Part shown: positions 1-5,073 of the stretch, piece by piece
How positions within the stretch are numbered: position 1 is the stretch's first letter
How the letters are laid out: every line of letters starts with the position of its first letter
Source: Candidatus Nanohaloarchaea archaeon
GTDB taxonomy: Archaea; EX4484-52; GLR71
Direction of reading: 5' to 3'
DNA length: 5,073 nucleotides
Assembly: GCA_030594675.1 (NCBI GenBank)
Contig: JAUVES010000061.1
Location: 1-5,073, forward strand
Made by a program: the position numbers and the translations under genes
The notes under the pieces: generated by a model
What the model was told of the DNA's origin: nothing
The model's database searches: none
The model's input: the letters and a program-made list of their open reading frames with translations, nothing else

Positions 1-142
1 TGTGGAATCATTCCCTAAAAGCATCTTCCTGTACACTTGACATACAGGCAATTCATAATAGAGATTAGACTAAATGCTGGTTTCCAATTTGTGGCTGCAT
101 TTAATGGATTCATAATTATCTACTATAAAGTTAAACATACAT

Positions 143-151
143 CTTTATATA
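143..151 (+). promoter_or_regulatory. TATA-like box upstream of pilus platform gene
   Basis: CTTTATATA matches the archaeal TATA-box pattern well. Transcription would be expected to start about 25 bases downstream, near 174, giving a leader of about 65 nt. A competing AT-rich box (ATATATA, 202-208) would place the start near 230, leaving a leader under 10 nt. The sequence does not decide between them. Confidence 0.35.
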
Positions 152-225
152 CTTTTCTGTTGTTAGACCTTTTTCTGCATCTTATTTACCTCAAAAAATA
201 CATATATACCACATAAATACAAATT

Positions 226-234
226 AGGTAAGGT
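226..234 (+). promoter_or_regulatory. Ribosome-binding site of the pilus platform gene
   Basis: Two overlapping AGGT cores (226-229 and 231-234) sit just before the ATG at 239. They partly match the archaeal GGAGGTGATC Shine-Dalgarno pattern and support that start. Confidence 0.45.
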
Positions 235-238
235 ATAC

Positions 239-2344
239 ATGGAAAAAATTGATGATGCAAAGAAAAAACATATTGAAGAAATAGAAAACGCACTTCTGCA
301 GTATAATCAAGGTGCTATAAACCCTTTAAGCACCAATCAGAAAGTAAGCATGACATCACGTTCTTACAGAGAATATAAAGAAGAGGAAGAAAGCCAGAAG
401 ACACTTCGGTCTTTTTTTGAAAAGATGTGCTCATTCTCGGGAAAGCTATTAAAGATTGAAGCGGATAAAAAGACAGCAGATTCAATCAAGGAAGCAGCAG
501 AGTTTACAGACCTTAGGGTCACCCCTAATGGTGTTGCTGCTTTTGCTGTCATTTCTTTTCTTTTTTTCATATTCTGTGGAATGATGACTCTTGTGCTACC
601 ATTATTTATTGCACCAGGGCTAGTCAAAGTCACTGTATTTTTACTTGCACCGATAACTGCAGTATCTATACTGAAATATCCGCAAAACTATGCAACAAGC
701 GTAAGGATAAAAAGCTCTGGAGAACTTGTCATGGTTGTTCTTTATATGGTTGTCTATATGAAGACAACACCAAACCTTGAGGCAGCTCTAAGATTTGCTG
801 CAACAAGCGCTCAGGGAAAAATAGGAAGAGATCTTAAACTAATGCTATGGAAACTTGAGAACGGGCAGATACAGACAATTGATGACGGGCTTATGGATTA
901 TGTTTTTCAATGGAAGAAGCACAACAGGGAATTTATGGACGCTATTGAATACATCAGGGCTTCAATGAGAGATACAAATCCTATGAGGCGTGAAAACCTT
1001 CTTGACAAGGCTATGCATGGCATTCTTGAAGGAACTGATGAGAAAATGAAACATTACAGCAGGGAACTTAAGATGCCTATACTTGTAATACATGGACTTG
1101 GTATACTTCTTCCAATCATGGGGATGGTCATATTCCCTCTTGCTGCAATATTCCTGGGAGACTCGTTCCCTAACATGGCCACATACCTTATATTTGGATA
1201 TAATATAGTCCTTCCACTTGGAGTCTATGTGCTGATGACAAATATACTTAATAAAAGACCATCCACAAAAGCAGTTGTTGACATATCAAATCATCCTGAT
1301 GCTACTGCACTTGACAAGATGACTATTGGAAAGTCTATTGTTCCTGTCTGGCCTTTCGCTCTTGCTATTGGAAGCTTAATCACATTTTCAGGGATATTTA
1401 TGCTTATTGCATGTATGAATGTTGATGCATCAACGATAATGTTTCCATTTAGCATACTTGCATCAAAAATGGTTCACAGCGTAATCATCATCATTGGAAT
1501 TGCAATGGGTTTTGCAATATATTTTAAAGGTACGAGCTTCCAGAAAATAAAGATAATTCAGGAGATACAAAGAATTGAAGAGCAGTTTGAGACTGCTCTT
1601 TTTGCACTTGGAAACAGGCTTTCTGGAGGAAGCCCTATTGAACTGTCGCTTGCCAAAGCAGTGGAAGATACAAAAGACCTTGAGATTTCCGGATTCATGA
1701 GAGTTATTGTAAAAAATATGAGCCAGCTTAATATGACATTCAAGCAGGCTCTCTTTAATAAAAAATACGGTGCGCTCCGGCATTATCCATCCAAGCTGAT
1801 AAAAACAGTTATGCAGTCTATAAGTGAATCTGTAGACAAAGGCACAAAAGCTACATCATTGACAATGCTTATAATTTCAGAATATCTGCGCGGTATAAGG
1901 ACTACACAAGAAAAGATAGATGATATACTTTCTGAGACGACCAGCTCTATGAAATTTCAGGCATTCGTCCTTGTACCTATGATATCTGGTGTTGTAGTCT
2001 CTACTGCACAGATAATTATGCAGATGATGGTCAATATACAGCTGAAGATGGATGAGTTAAGTGCTGTCTCGACCGGCACAGGCAATCCTCTGGAGATGAT
2101 GATCTCAGTTGATGCAGCAACACCACCCTGGGTATTGCAATTGATTGTTGGCATATATGTTATTGAGATACTTATACTTCTTGCAATGTTTGTAACGAAG
2201 ATAAGTGAGGGTGACAGTAAAGTAAAACAGAATGATCTTGCATGGCAGGTTCTTGTTATCGGCATCATCATGTACCTGGTTGTGCTGACGATAGTAAGTG
2301 TGATATTCGGCGGGCTTATCGCCCAGGCCATGAGCATATTTTAA
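239..2344 (+). CDS. Type II secretion F / TadC-FlaJ-PilC family membrane platform protein
   Basis: This 701-residue polytopic protein resembles the inner-membrane platform of archaeal type IV pili and archaella, on which the secretion ATPase acts and pilin subunits are assembled. Residues 1-95 are charged, largely helical and probably cytoplasmic. Hydrophobic spans are visible near 98-121, 122-145, 280-306, 312-336, 370-392, 410-430, 573-598, 631-653 and 668-694. Two cytoplasmic helical T2SSF-like modules lie between them, at about 155-275 and 440-570. The second is clearer, with the pattern ALFALGNRLSGGSPIELSL at 453-471 followed by a conserved-looking block to about 565. Two modules and about 700 residues fit the long PilC-like archaeal form better than the shorter single-module bacterial TadC. 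No ATPase, pilin or prepilin peptidase gene is adjacent in the window, so the exact machine (adhesive pilus, archaellum-like or DNA uptake) cannot be assigned. The family call is strong; the specific role is inference. Confidence 0.85.
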   Translation: MEKIDDAKKKHIEEIENALLQYNQGAINPLSTNQKVSMTSRSYREYKEEEESQKTLRSFFEKMCSFSGKLLKIEADKKTADSIKEAAEFTDLRVTPNGVAAFAVISFLFFIFCGMMTLVLPLFIAPGLVKVTVFLLAPITAVSILKYPQNYATSVRIKSSGELVMVVLYMVVYMKTTPNLEAALRFAATSAQGKIGRDLKLMLWKLENGQIQTIDDGLMDYVFQWKKHNREFMDAIEYIRASMRDTNPMRRENLLDKAMHGILEGTDEKMKHYSRELKMPILVIHGLGILLPIMGMVIFPLAAIFLGDSFPNMATYLIFGYNIVLPLGVYVLMTNILNKRPSTKAVVDISNHPDATALDKMTIGKSIVPVWPFALAIGSLITFSGIFMLIACMNVDASTIMFPFSILASKMVHSVIIIIGIAMGFAIYFKGTSFQKIKIIQEIQRIEEQFETALFALGNRLSGGSPIELSLAKAVEDTKDLEISGFMRVIVKNMSQLNMTFKQALFNKKYGALRHYPSKLIKTVMQSISESVDKGTKATSLTMLIISEYLRGIRTTQEKIDDILSETTSSMKFQAFVLVPMISGVVVSTAQIIMQMMVNIQLKMDELSAVSTGTGNPLEMMISVDAATPPWVLQLIVGIYVIEILILLAMFVTKISEGDSKVKQNDLAWQVLVIGIIMYLVVLTIVSVIFGGLIAQAMSIF

Positions 2345-2368
2345 GGTTATCTGAGAGATATTTATAAA

Positions 2369-2378
2369 TTTTCTTTTT
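2369..2378 (+). terminator. T-rich terminator after the pilus platform gene
   Basis: TTTTCTTTTT lies 25 bases after the TAA stop and has no stable hairpin before it. This is the usual form of archaeal intrinsic termination. The adjoining TTTATAAA could instead be a promoter element for the small downstream ORF. Confidence 0.4.
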
Positions 2379-2408
2379 CAAATGTATGTATTAACTTAGA
2401 TAGCTGTT

Positions 2409-2513
2409 ATGAGTGTTTATAGGATTTATGAGATTGTGAGTTTCTTGGATGGTTTTCTGAATATGGGAGAAAAGTTTATGACGGAGACATGGCAGTCTAT
2501 TATTATGTGCTGA
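2409..2513 (+). CDS. Possible small protein of 34 residues (weak)
   Basis: An ATG-to-TGA frame encodes MSVYRIYEIVSFLDGF followed by a Met-rich tail ending in SIIMC. I recognise no family. A TTTATAAA box at 2361-2368 would put a transcript start near 2390, about 19 nt before the ATG. No Shine-Dalgarno-like sequence precedes the ATG, and a frame of this length is expected by chance. It is listed because it nearly fills the spacer and ends 14 bases from the flpA stop codon. More likely a chance ORF than a gene. Confidence 0.15.
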   Translation: MSVYRIYEIVSFLDGFLNMGEKFMTETWQSIIMC

Positions 2514-2527
2514 ATGATTATAGAGAT

Positions 2528-3184
2528 CTATCTCATCCTGCATAGAAAGAATGCGTGGTCTTTCTCAAAATGGCCGAGAGTCACCTGCTGTACAACTTCA
2601 AAGTATTGTGATAATTTCTGCTTCTCCTGTGCATATATCTTTTTTGGGTTCTCTGTAACATCAATACTTCTTGCTTTTATTGCTATCATTGCAGTTCCGC
2701 CTTTTTTAAGGAAAGCTTTTGCATTTCTTATAAATATTTCACTCTGGTCTTTCTGGGCAACATCCTGGTAAAGGACATTTACCTTTTCTATTCTTGAGGC
2801 GAAGGTCTGGGGCATCCTTGCATCTGCGAGTATGGGTATCATATTTTTTCTAACTCTTGATACTGGAAGAAGGTCTCTTATCGACCTTGATGAGAATTCC
2901 ACACCATATATCAATCCATGTTCTCCTGTTATATCGGAGATATGGCTTGCAGTCGTGCCGCTTGCAATACCCAGATAGAGAACTTTTGCACCTTCAAAGA
3001 GACCAGTCTCTTTAAGCCCCATCCTCAAGGCTGCGCCAAGCTTGCTTTTTTTTGGATCTATGATACGGTACTCGTCTTTTCCTTTCCGGATTGTTTTTTC
3101 GTCATACACTTTTTTATTGGGCGCCAGACTTAAGGTTGCAAAGTCTTTTCCAAACCTGTAAATTCCATCAATAACGCATTTCAT
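2528..3184 (-). CDS. flpA: Fibrillarin-like rRNA/tRNA 2'-O-methyltransferase
   Basis: FlpA is the S-adenosylmethionine-dependent catalytic subunit of the archaeal box C/D sRNP. It methylates ribose 2'-OH groups on rRNA and tRNA at sites chosen by guide RNAs. The 218-residue protein is close to the usual archaeal length of about 220-230. The N-terminal domain (1-60) begins MKCVIDGIYRF. The Rossmann-like methyltransferase domain follows, with the SAM-binding segment VLYLGIASGTTASH (68-81), YGVEFSSRSIRDLL (93-106), ADARMP (120-125), YQDVAQKDQ (139-147), IKARSID (169-175) and a C-terminal GHFEKDHAFF (204-213). I chose the ATG at 3184. A TTG at 3193 in the same frame would overlap the ribosome-binding site itself, whereas the ATG follows an AGGTTGAT site at a normal distance. 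The family motif usually written EYRxWxPxRSKLAA reads EYRIIDPKKSKLGA (38-51), so the Trp and the Arg are replaced. The gene lies 5 bp downstream of nop5, which encodes its binding partner. Confidence 0.96.
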   Translation of the reverse strand: MKCVIDGIYRFGKDFATLSLAPNKKVYDEKTIRKGKDEYRIIDPKKSKLGAALRMGLKETGLFEGAKVLYLGIASGTTASHISDITGEHGLIYGVEFSSRSIRDLLPVSRVRKNMIPILADARMPQTFASRIEKVNVLYQDVAQKDQSEIFIRNAKAFLKKGGTAMIAIKARSIDVTENPKKIYAQEKQKLSQYFEVVQQVTLGHFEKDHAFFLCRMR

Positions 3185-3187
3185 AAT

Positions 3188-3196
3188 AATCAACCT
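3188..3196 (-). promoter_or_regulatory. flpA ribosome-binding site overlapping the nop5 stop codon
   Basis: On the minus strand AGGTTGATT precedes the flpA ATG (3184) and contains the nop5 TGA stop (3192-3190). It resembles the AGGTGATC Shine-Dalgarno pattern with one inserted T. The arrangement suggests that ribosomes finishing nop5 start flpA, and it supports the ATG at 3184 over the upstream TTG. Confidence 0.6.
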
Positions 3197-4242
3197 TTTA
3201 GATTTTGAAGTCTCTTGTCAAGATCTTCTTTCAGCTTCTTTCCGCCTTTGAGTTTTTTGTCAAAATAATCCATCTTGAAAGCGATTGATAATTTACTTGC
3301 AAGCATTCTTGATACTTTTCCTCTTGTCTTTCTTGATGCCTGGTTCACCAGGGGTGACTGAAATATTATGCCATGTTTGGGTGATGTCCCATTGCCGCGT
3401 ATGTGGCGAAAAAGTGCTTTTTCTGCACCAAGAACCTGGATTGTTGATGAAGGAAATTTTGACAGCTTTTCAAGGGAACCTGCTATTGCAAGAAACCTTG
3501 CGGCAAGCATAGGACTTATAAGCTCTGATGCATTAGGCATGATTTCCTTTGACTTTTTCAGTATGTACTCTTCAAGCTCTTTTTTATGAAGATAAATATT
3601 GTGTATCTCTGTTGCAAACCTGTGCATAGGTATTATGTCCTGCTCCGGACAGTCTGCACCTATAGTATCTTTTGCATCTTCTGGTGAGATTTTGTCCCTG
3701 TGAGCATCAGAAGATATTATTGATGCAAGTTTCTCATTGGATCTTGTATTTTCTATCAATTCAGGAAAGTATAAGGCGTACCATTCTTTAAGCCTTATTG
3801 CAAGCATATTAGCACTTGACTCAAGCTCGTCAATTGTGTTTACTGCATGTATCAGGAAACGATCACCAGTTGATGCTTTTTTTACTGCAGCCCTTGTAAT
3901 TCCCATATTCAGGCTGTGAATATGATTATACAGGTCTGAAGGATTTTTACAGAAGCCAGTAGATTGTGCAAGTTTTGGCAGGTTCTGTCTTACTGTATCT
4001 CCTGAGATGTTTGGAAACTGGTTCACATACCCCTCTTTAGGTATTTCAAAAATTATTTCCTTGTCTTTTTTTTCTATCTTTTTTATCAGCTGAGCCTCTT
4101 CATCTGTCTGTTGTTTATCCATTGCGGCAATAAACTGCTCTTTTGCTTTATTCAGGTCTGTAAATATGACTGAATCTACAAGTTCACCCTTATTATCATG
4201 GGCAAAAAGACCTATTGGAGATAGAGATATGTAGAATGTCAT
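3190..4242 (-). CDS. nop5: Nop5 (Nop56/58-like) box C/D sRNP core protein
   Basis: Nop5 is the scaffold of the archaeal box C/D RNP. Its N-terminal domain binds fibrillarin, a central coiled coil dimerises it, and its C-terminal NOP domain grips the L7Ae/guide-RNA complex. The 350-residue protein shows the N-terminal domain (1-120), a long charged helical segment fitting the coiled coil (about 155-235), and the NOP signature at about 240-325. That signature includes SSTIQVLGAEKALFRH (265-280), PKHGIIFQSPLV (288-299), and the basic run RKTRGKVSRMLASKLSIAFK (304-323). A Lys-rich tail (329-350, ending in NLKG) is common in the family. It is at the compact end of the family's usual length. The ATG at 4242 has a good GGTGAT ribosome-binding site 6 nt upstream. 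It is the first gene of a two-gene operon with flpA and diverges from rps17e. The third core protein, L7Ae, is not in the window. Confidence 0.97.
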   Translation of the reverse strand: MTFYISLSPIGLFAHDNKGELVDSVIFTDLNKAKEQFIAAMDKQQTDEEAQLIKKIEKKDKEIIFEIPKEGYVNQFPNISGDTVRQNLPKLAQSTGFCKNPSDLYNHIHSLNMGITRAAVKKASTGDRFLIHAVNTIDELESSANMLAIRLKEWYALYFPELIENTRSNEKLASIISSDAHRDKISPEDAKDTIGADCPEQDIIPMHRFATEIHNIYLHKKELEEYILKKSKEIMPNASELISPMLAARFLAIAGSLEKLSKFPSSTIQVLGAEKALFRHIRGNGTSPKHGIIFQSPLVNQASRKTRGKVSRMLASKLSIAFKMDYFDKKLKGGKKLKEDLDKRLQNLKG

Positions 4243-4248
4243 CAGGAT

Positions 4249-4254
4249 ATCACC
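4249..4254 (-). promoter_or_regulatory. nop5 ribosome-binding site
   Basis: GGTGAT on the minus strand, 6 nt before the nop5 ATG, matches the archaeal Shine-Dalgarno core exactly. It fixes the start and implies that the nop5 transcript begins upstream of this point and is not leaderless. Confidence 0.7.
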
Positions 4255-4263
4255 ATATTATAC

Positions 4264-4281
4264 AAAGTTTTATAAAACTTT
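4264..4281. promoter_or_regulatory. Perfect 18-bp palindrome with symmetric TATA core in divergent promoter
   Basis: AAAGTTTTATAAAACTTT reads identically on both strands and is centred between the nop5 and rps17e start codons (72 bp apart). The TTTTATAAAA core is a TATA-box match in both directions. For rps17e, a start about 26 nt downstream (near 4299) leaves a 16-nt leader containing its AGGTG site, so it fits as the rps17e TATA box. For nop5 the same box would start transcription near 4246, inside or after its GGTGAT site. A second box on the minus strand (CTTTTAAAGA, 4292-4283) would start near 4262 and keep that site, so it may serve nop5 instead. Symmetry could also reflect a dimeric regulator site. 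Confidence 0.55.
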
Positions 4282-4304
4282 ATCTTTAAAAGTCTTTGCA
4301 AGCA

Positions 4305-4309
4305 AGGTG
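4305..4309 (+). promoter_or_regulatory. rps17e ribosome-binding site
   Basis: AGGTG lies 5 nt before the ATG at 4315, a good match to the archaeal Shine-Dalgarno core at normal spacing. Confidence 0.65.
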
Positions 4310-4314
4310 CTAGA

Positions 4315-4506
4315 ATGGGAAAGATAAAGCATACATTTGTAAAGAGGAGCGCTAAACGCCTTTATGAACTTAATCCTGATGAATTTTCTAAAGATTTTGA
4401 TGTGAATAAGAAAGCAATAAATTCAAAAAATATTGTTGAAAGCAAAAGCATACGAAACAAGATGGCAGGGTACATGATTCATCTTGTAAAGGCAAAGAAG
4501 TTCTGA
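4315..4506 (+). CDS. rps17e: 30S ribosomal protein S17e (eS17)
   Basis: eS17 is a small basic protein of the small ribosomal subunit in archaea and eukaryotes, absent from bacteria. The 63-residue protein matches the family across its length. It has the N-terminal MGKIKHTFVKRSAKRL (1-16), the PDEFSKDFDVNKKAI segment (21-35), and SKSIRNKMAGYMIHLVKAKK near the C terminus (43-62). The RN-x-x-AGY motif is typical. The length is that of the short archaeal form; eukaryotic eS17 is longer. It is transcribed away from nop5-flpA from a shared 72-bp region and is followed by a T-rich tract, so it is probably monocistronic. Confidence 0.97.
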   Translation: MGKIKHTFVKRSAKRLYELNPDEFSKDFDVNKKAINSKNIVESKSIRNKMAGYMIHLVKAKKF

Positions 4507-4510
4507 TTTA

Positions 4511-4520
4511 TTGTTTCTTT
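4511..4520 (+). terminator. T-rich terminator after rps17e
   Basis: TTGTTTCTTT, continuing with two further T's, begins 4 bases after the rps17e TGA with no hairpin before it. This fits an archaeal oligo-T terminator and separates rps17e from the next gene. Confidence 0.4.
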
Positions 4521-4531
4521 TTGAAATCAAA

Positions 4532-4538
4532 AATATAA
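4532..4538 (+). promoter_or_regulatory. TATA-like box upstream of the membrane protein gene
   Basis: AATATAA, within an A-rich stretch (4529-4538), is centred about 39 bases before the ATG at 4574. Transcription would start near 4562, giving a leader of about 12 nt. A second AT-rich run at 4551-4558 is too close to the start to act as the TATA box for this ATG. Confidence 0.4.
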
Positions 4539-4561
4539 ACACAAAGCCCTAAATATATACT

Positions 4562-4567
4562 GGTGGT
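4562..4567 (+). promoter_or_regulatory. Ribosome-binding site of the membrane protein gene
   Basis: GGTGGT lies 6 nt before the ATG at 4574 and differs by one base from the GGTGAT core. It supports that ATG as the start. Confidence 0.5.
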
Positions 4568-4573
4568 TCATTT

Positions 4574-5073
4574 ATGGCTAATCTGGAAGAAGTTTACACA
4601 GAGATATTCAATAAATCAATTGAGATGGCACCGCAAGTTATTTTTGCATTTCTTGTGCTTGTGGTGGGGTATTTTGTGGGTGTTATCTCATCTGCAATTG
4701 TATACCGAATGCTTAGGCACACAGGAATTGATTCAAAATTCAAGAGCAAGAATCTTGATATAAAAATAAGCAGTATAACTGCAACAGCAGTAAAATGGTG
4801 CATATATCTTATTGCTATAAGCAAGGCAGCCAATCTGCTTGGAGTACAGATAATAATAGATATGATTGACATTGTTATCGGATTCGTGCCGGGTGTCATA
4901 ATAGCGGCTGTGCTTCTGATTGCTGCATATATACTTGGATACTTTATAAAAACTGCAGTTATCGGGGAAAAAGATGTATATACAAAGCTTATCGGAGATA
5001 TCATATTTTTCCTTGTGGTATATGTAGGTATTGCAACTGCACTCCCTGTACTTGGTATTGAGGCGGTGTTGAT
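4574..5073 (+). CDS. Conserved-TM-helix membrane protein, MscS-channel related (partial, 3' end cut)
   Basis: An open frame starts MANLEEVYTEIFNKSIEMAP and runs without a stop to the window end, giving 166 residues. Hydrophobic spans are seen at about 20-42, 70-90, 98-127 and 139-160. Two segments share one pattern: a Pro before a long helix with Gly-rich spacing, then a basic or polar end (PQVIFAFLVLVVGYFVGV, 20-37; VPGVIIAAVLLIAAYILGYF, 105-124). This repeat is typical of the conserved TM-helix family related to small-conductance mechanosensitive channels, which often forms the N-terminal membrane part of MscS-like proteins. The channel-forming domain, if present, lies beyond the window, so a conductance role is inference. 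The frame is preceded by a TATA-like box and a GGTGGT site, so it is probably its own unit. A minus-strand open frame across the same bases is a shadow. Confidence 0.8.
   Translation, partial: MANLEEVYTEIFNKSIEMAPQVIFAFLVLVVGYFVGVISSAIVYRMLRHTGIDSKFKSKNLDIKISSITATAVKWCIYLIAISKAANLLGVQIIIDMIDIVIGFVPGVIIAAVLLIAAYILGYFIKTAVIGEKDVYTKLIGDIIFFLVVYVGIATALPVLGIEAVL

Larger units (their letters stand above)
1..238. other. Non-coding leader upstream of the pilus platform gene
   Basis: No convincing gene lies here. Short open stretches run in from the left edge (forward frame 3 to a TAG at 66-68; frame 2 to a TGA at 37-39). Either could be the tail of an upstream gene, but both are too short to recognise. 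The region contains a small inverted repeat at 4-14 (GGAAT, 1-nt spacer, ATTCC), a second at 28-48 (CCTGTA / TACAGG around a 9-nt loop), and a 9-bp direct repeat ATTCATAAT at 51-59 and 108-116. From about 152 to 190 the + strand is pyrimidine-rich. TATA-like boxes at 143-151 and 202-208 are the likely promoter elements for the next gene. Confidence 0.6.
2345..2527. other. Convergent intergenic spacer
   Basis: This 183-bp gap separates the 3' ends of the pilus platform gene (+) and flpA (-). It holds a TTTATAAA element (2361-2368), a T-rich run (2369-2378) and a weak 34-codon ORF on the + strand (2409-2513). TTATGAG occurs twice (2407-2413 and 2426-2432). I looked for box C/D RNA motifs on both strands because of the neighbouring fibrillarin operon, and found no exact RTGATGA box. 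No clear T-rich terminator for flpA is visible on the minus strand; the best is a short TTTTC near 2470-2475. Confidence 0.6.

Noticed and set aside
15..113. Minus-strand ORF of 32 codons beginning MNPLNAATNWKP, Cys-rich at the end
   Set aside because: Short, no recognisable family, no ribosome-binding site seen; consistent with chance.
1463..1783. Minus-strand ORF of 106 codons inside the pilus platform gene
   Set aside because: Antisense shadow of a well supported T2SSF module.
2345..2527. Box C/D guide RNA in the spacer beside flpA
   Set aside because: CTGA boxes occur, but no exact RTGATGA box with proper spacing on either strand.
3191..3193. TTG as the flpA start codon
   Set aside because: It overlaps the AGGTTGAT site and the nop5 stop. 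The ATG at 3184 has the right spacing and gives the usual family N terminus.
4563..4763. Plus-strand ORF of 66 codons just after rps17e
   Set aside because: It overlaps the better supported frame at 4574 in a different phase, and its ATG overlaps that gene's ribosome-binding site.
4594..5004. Minus-strand ORF of 136 codons at the right end
   Set aside because: It is antisense to the membrane protein frame starting at 4574, which has a ribosome-binding site, a TATA-like box and a clear membrane-protein pattern. The minus frame has none of these.

Overview
The window looks archaeal. It carries the two protein partners of the box C/D sRNP (Nop5 and fibrillarin FlpA), an S17e-type ribosomal protein found in archaea and eukaryotes but not bacteria, and an archaeal-type pilus platform protein. 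Promoters appear as AT-rich TATA-like boxes, and ribosome-binding sites are GGTGAT/AGGTG-like. The DNA is AT-rich and genes are compactly packed. I infer a low-GC archaeon, possibly of a DPANN-type lineage, but the window alone does not fix the phylum.

Layout: (1) 1-238 is a leader with no convincing gene, holding two TATA-like elements and a few small inverted repeats. (2) 239-2344 (+) encodes a 701-residue polytopic protein with two type II secretion F (TadC/FlaJ/PilC) modules, the membrane platform of an archaeal type IV pilus or archaellum-like machine. No pilin or ATPase gene is visible beside it. (3) 2345-2527 is a convergent spacer with a T-rich terminator and a weak 34-codon ORF. (4) 4242-2528 (-) is a two-gene operon, nop5 then flpA. 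The flpA ribosome-binding site overlaps the nop5 stop codon, which suggests coupled translation of two proteins that bind each other. (5) 4243-4314 is a 72-bp divergent promoter region built around a perfect 18-bp palindrome with a symmetric TATA core. (6) 4315-4506 (+) encodes ribosomal protein S17e. (7) 4574 to the right edge (+) is the start of a multi-spanning membrane protein resembling the conserved-TM-helix relatives of small mechanosensitive channels. It is cut by the window end.

nop5-flpA and rps17e form a divergent ribosome-biogenesis/translation block that may share one control region. The pilus platform gene and the membrane protein gene appear to be separate transcription units. 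I found no CRISPR array, mobile element, tRNA or rRNA. I see no clear evidence of an undescribed system. The most interesting signals are the symmetric divergent promoter, the nop5/flpA junction, the apparently solitary pilus platform gene, and substitutions in a conserved N-terminal motif of FlpA.
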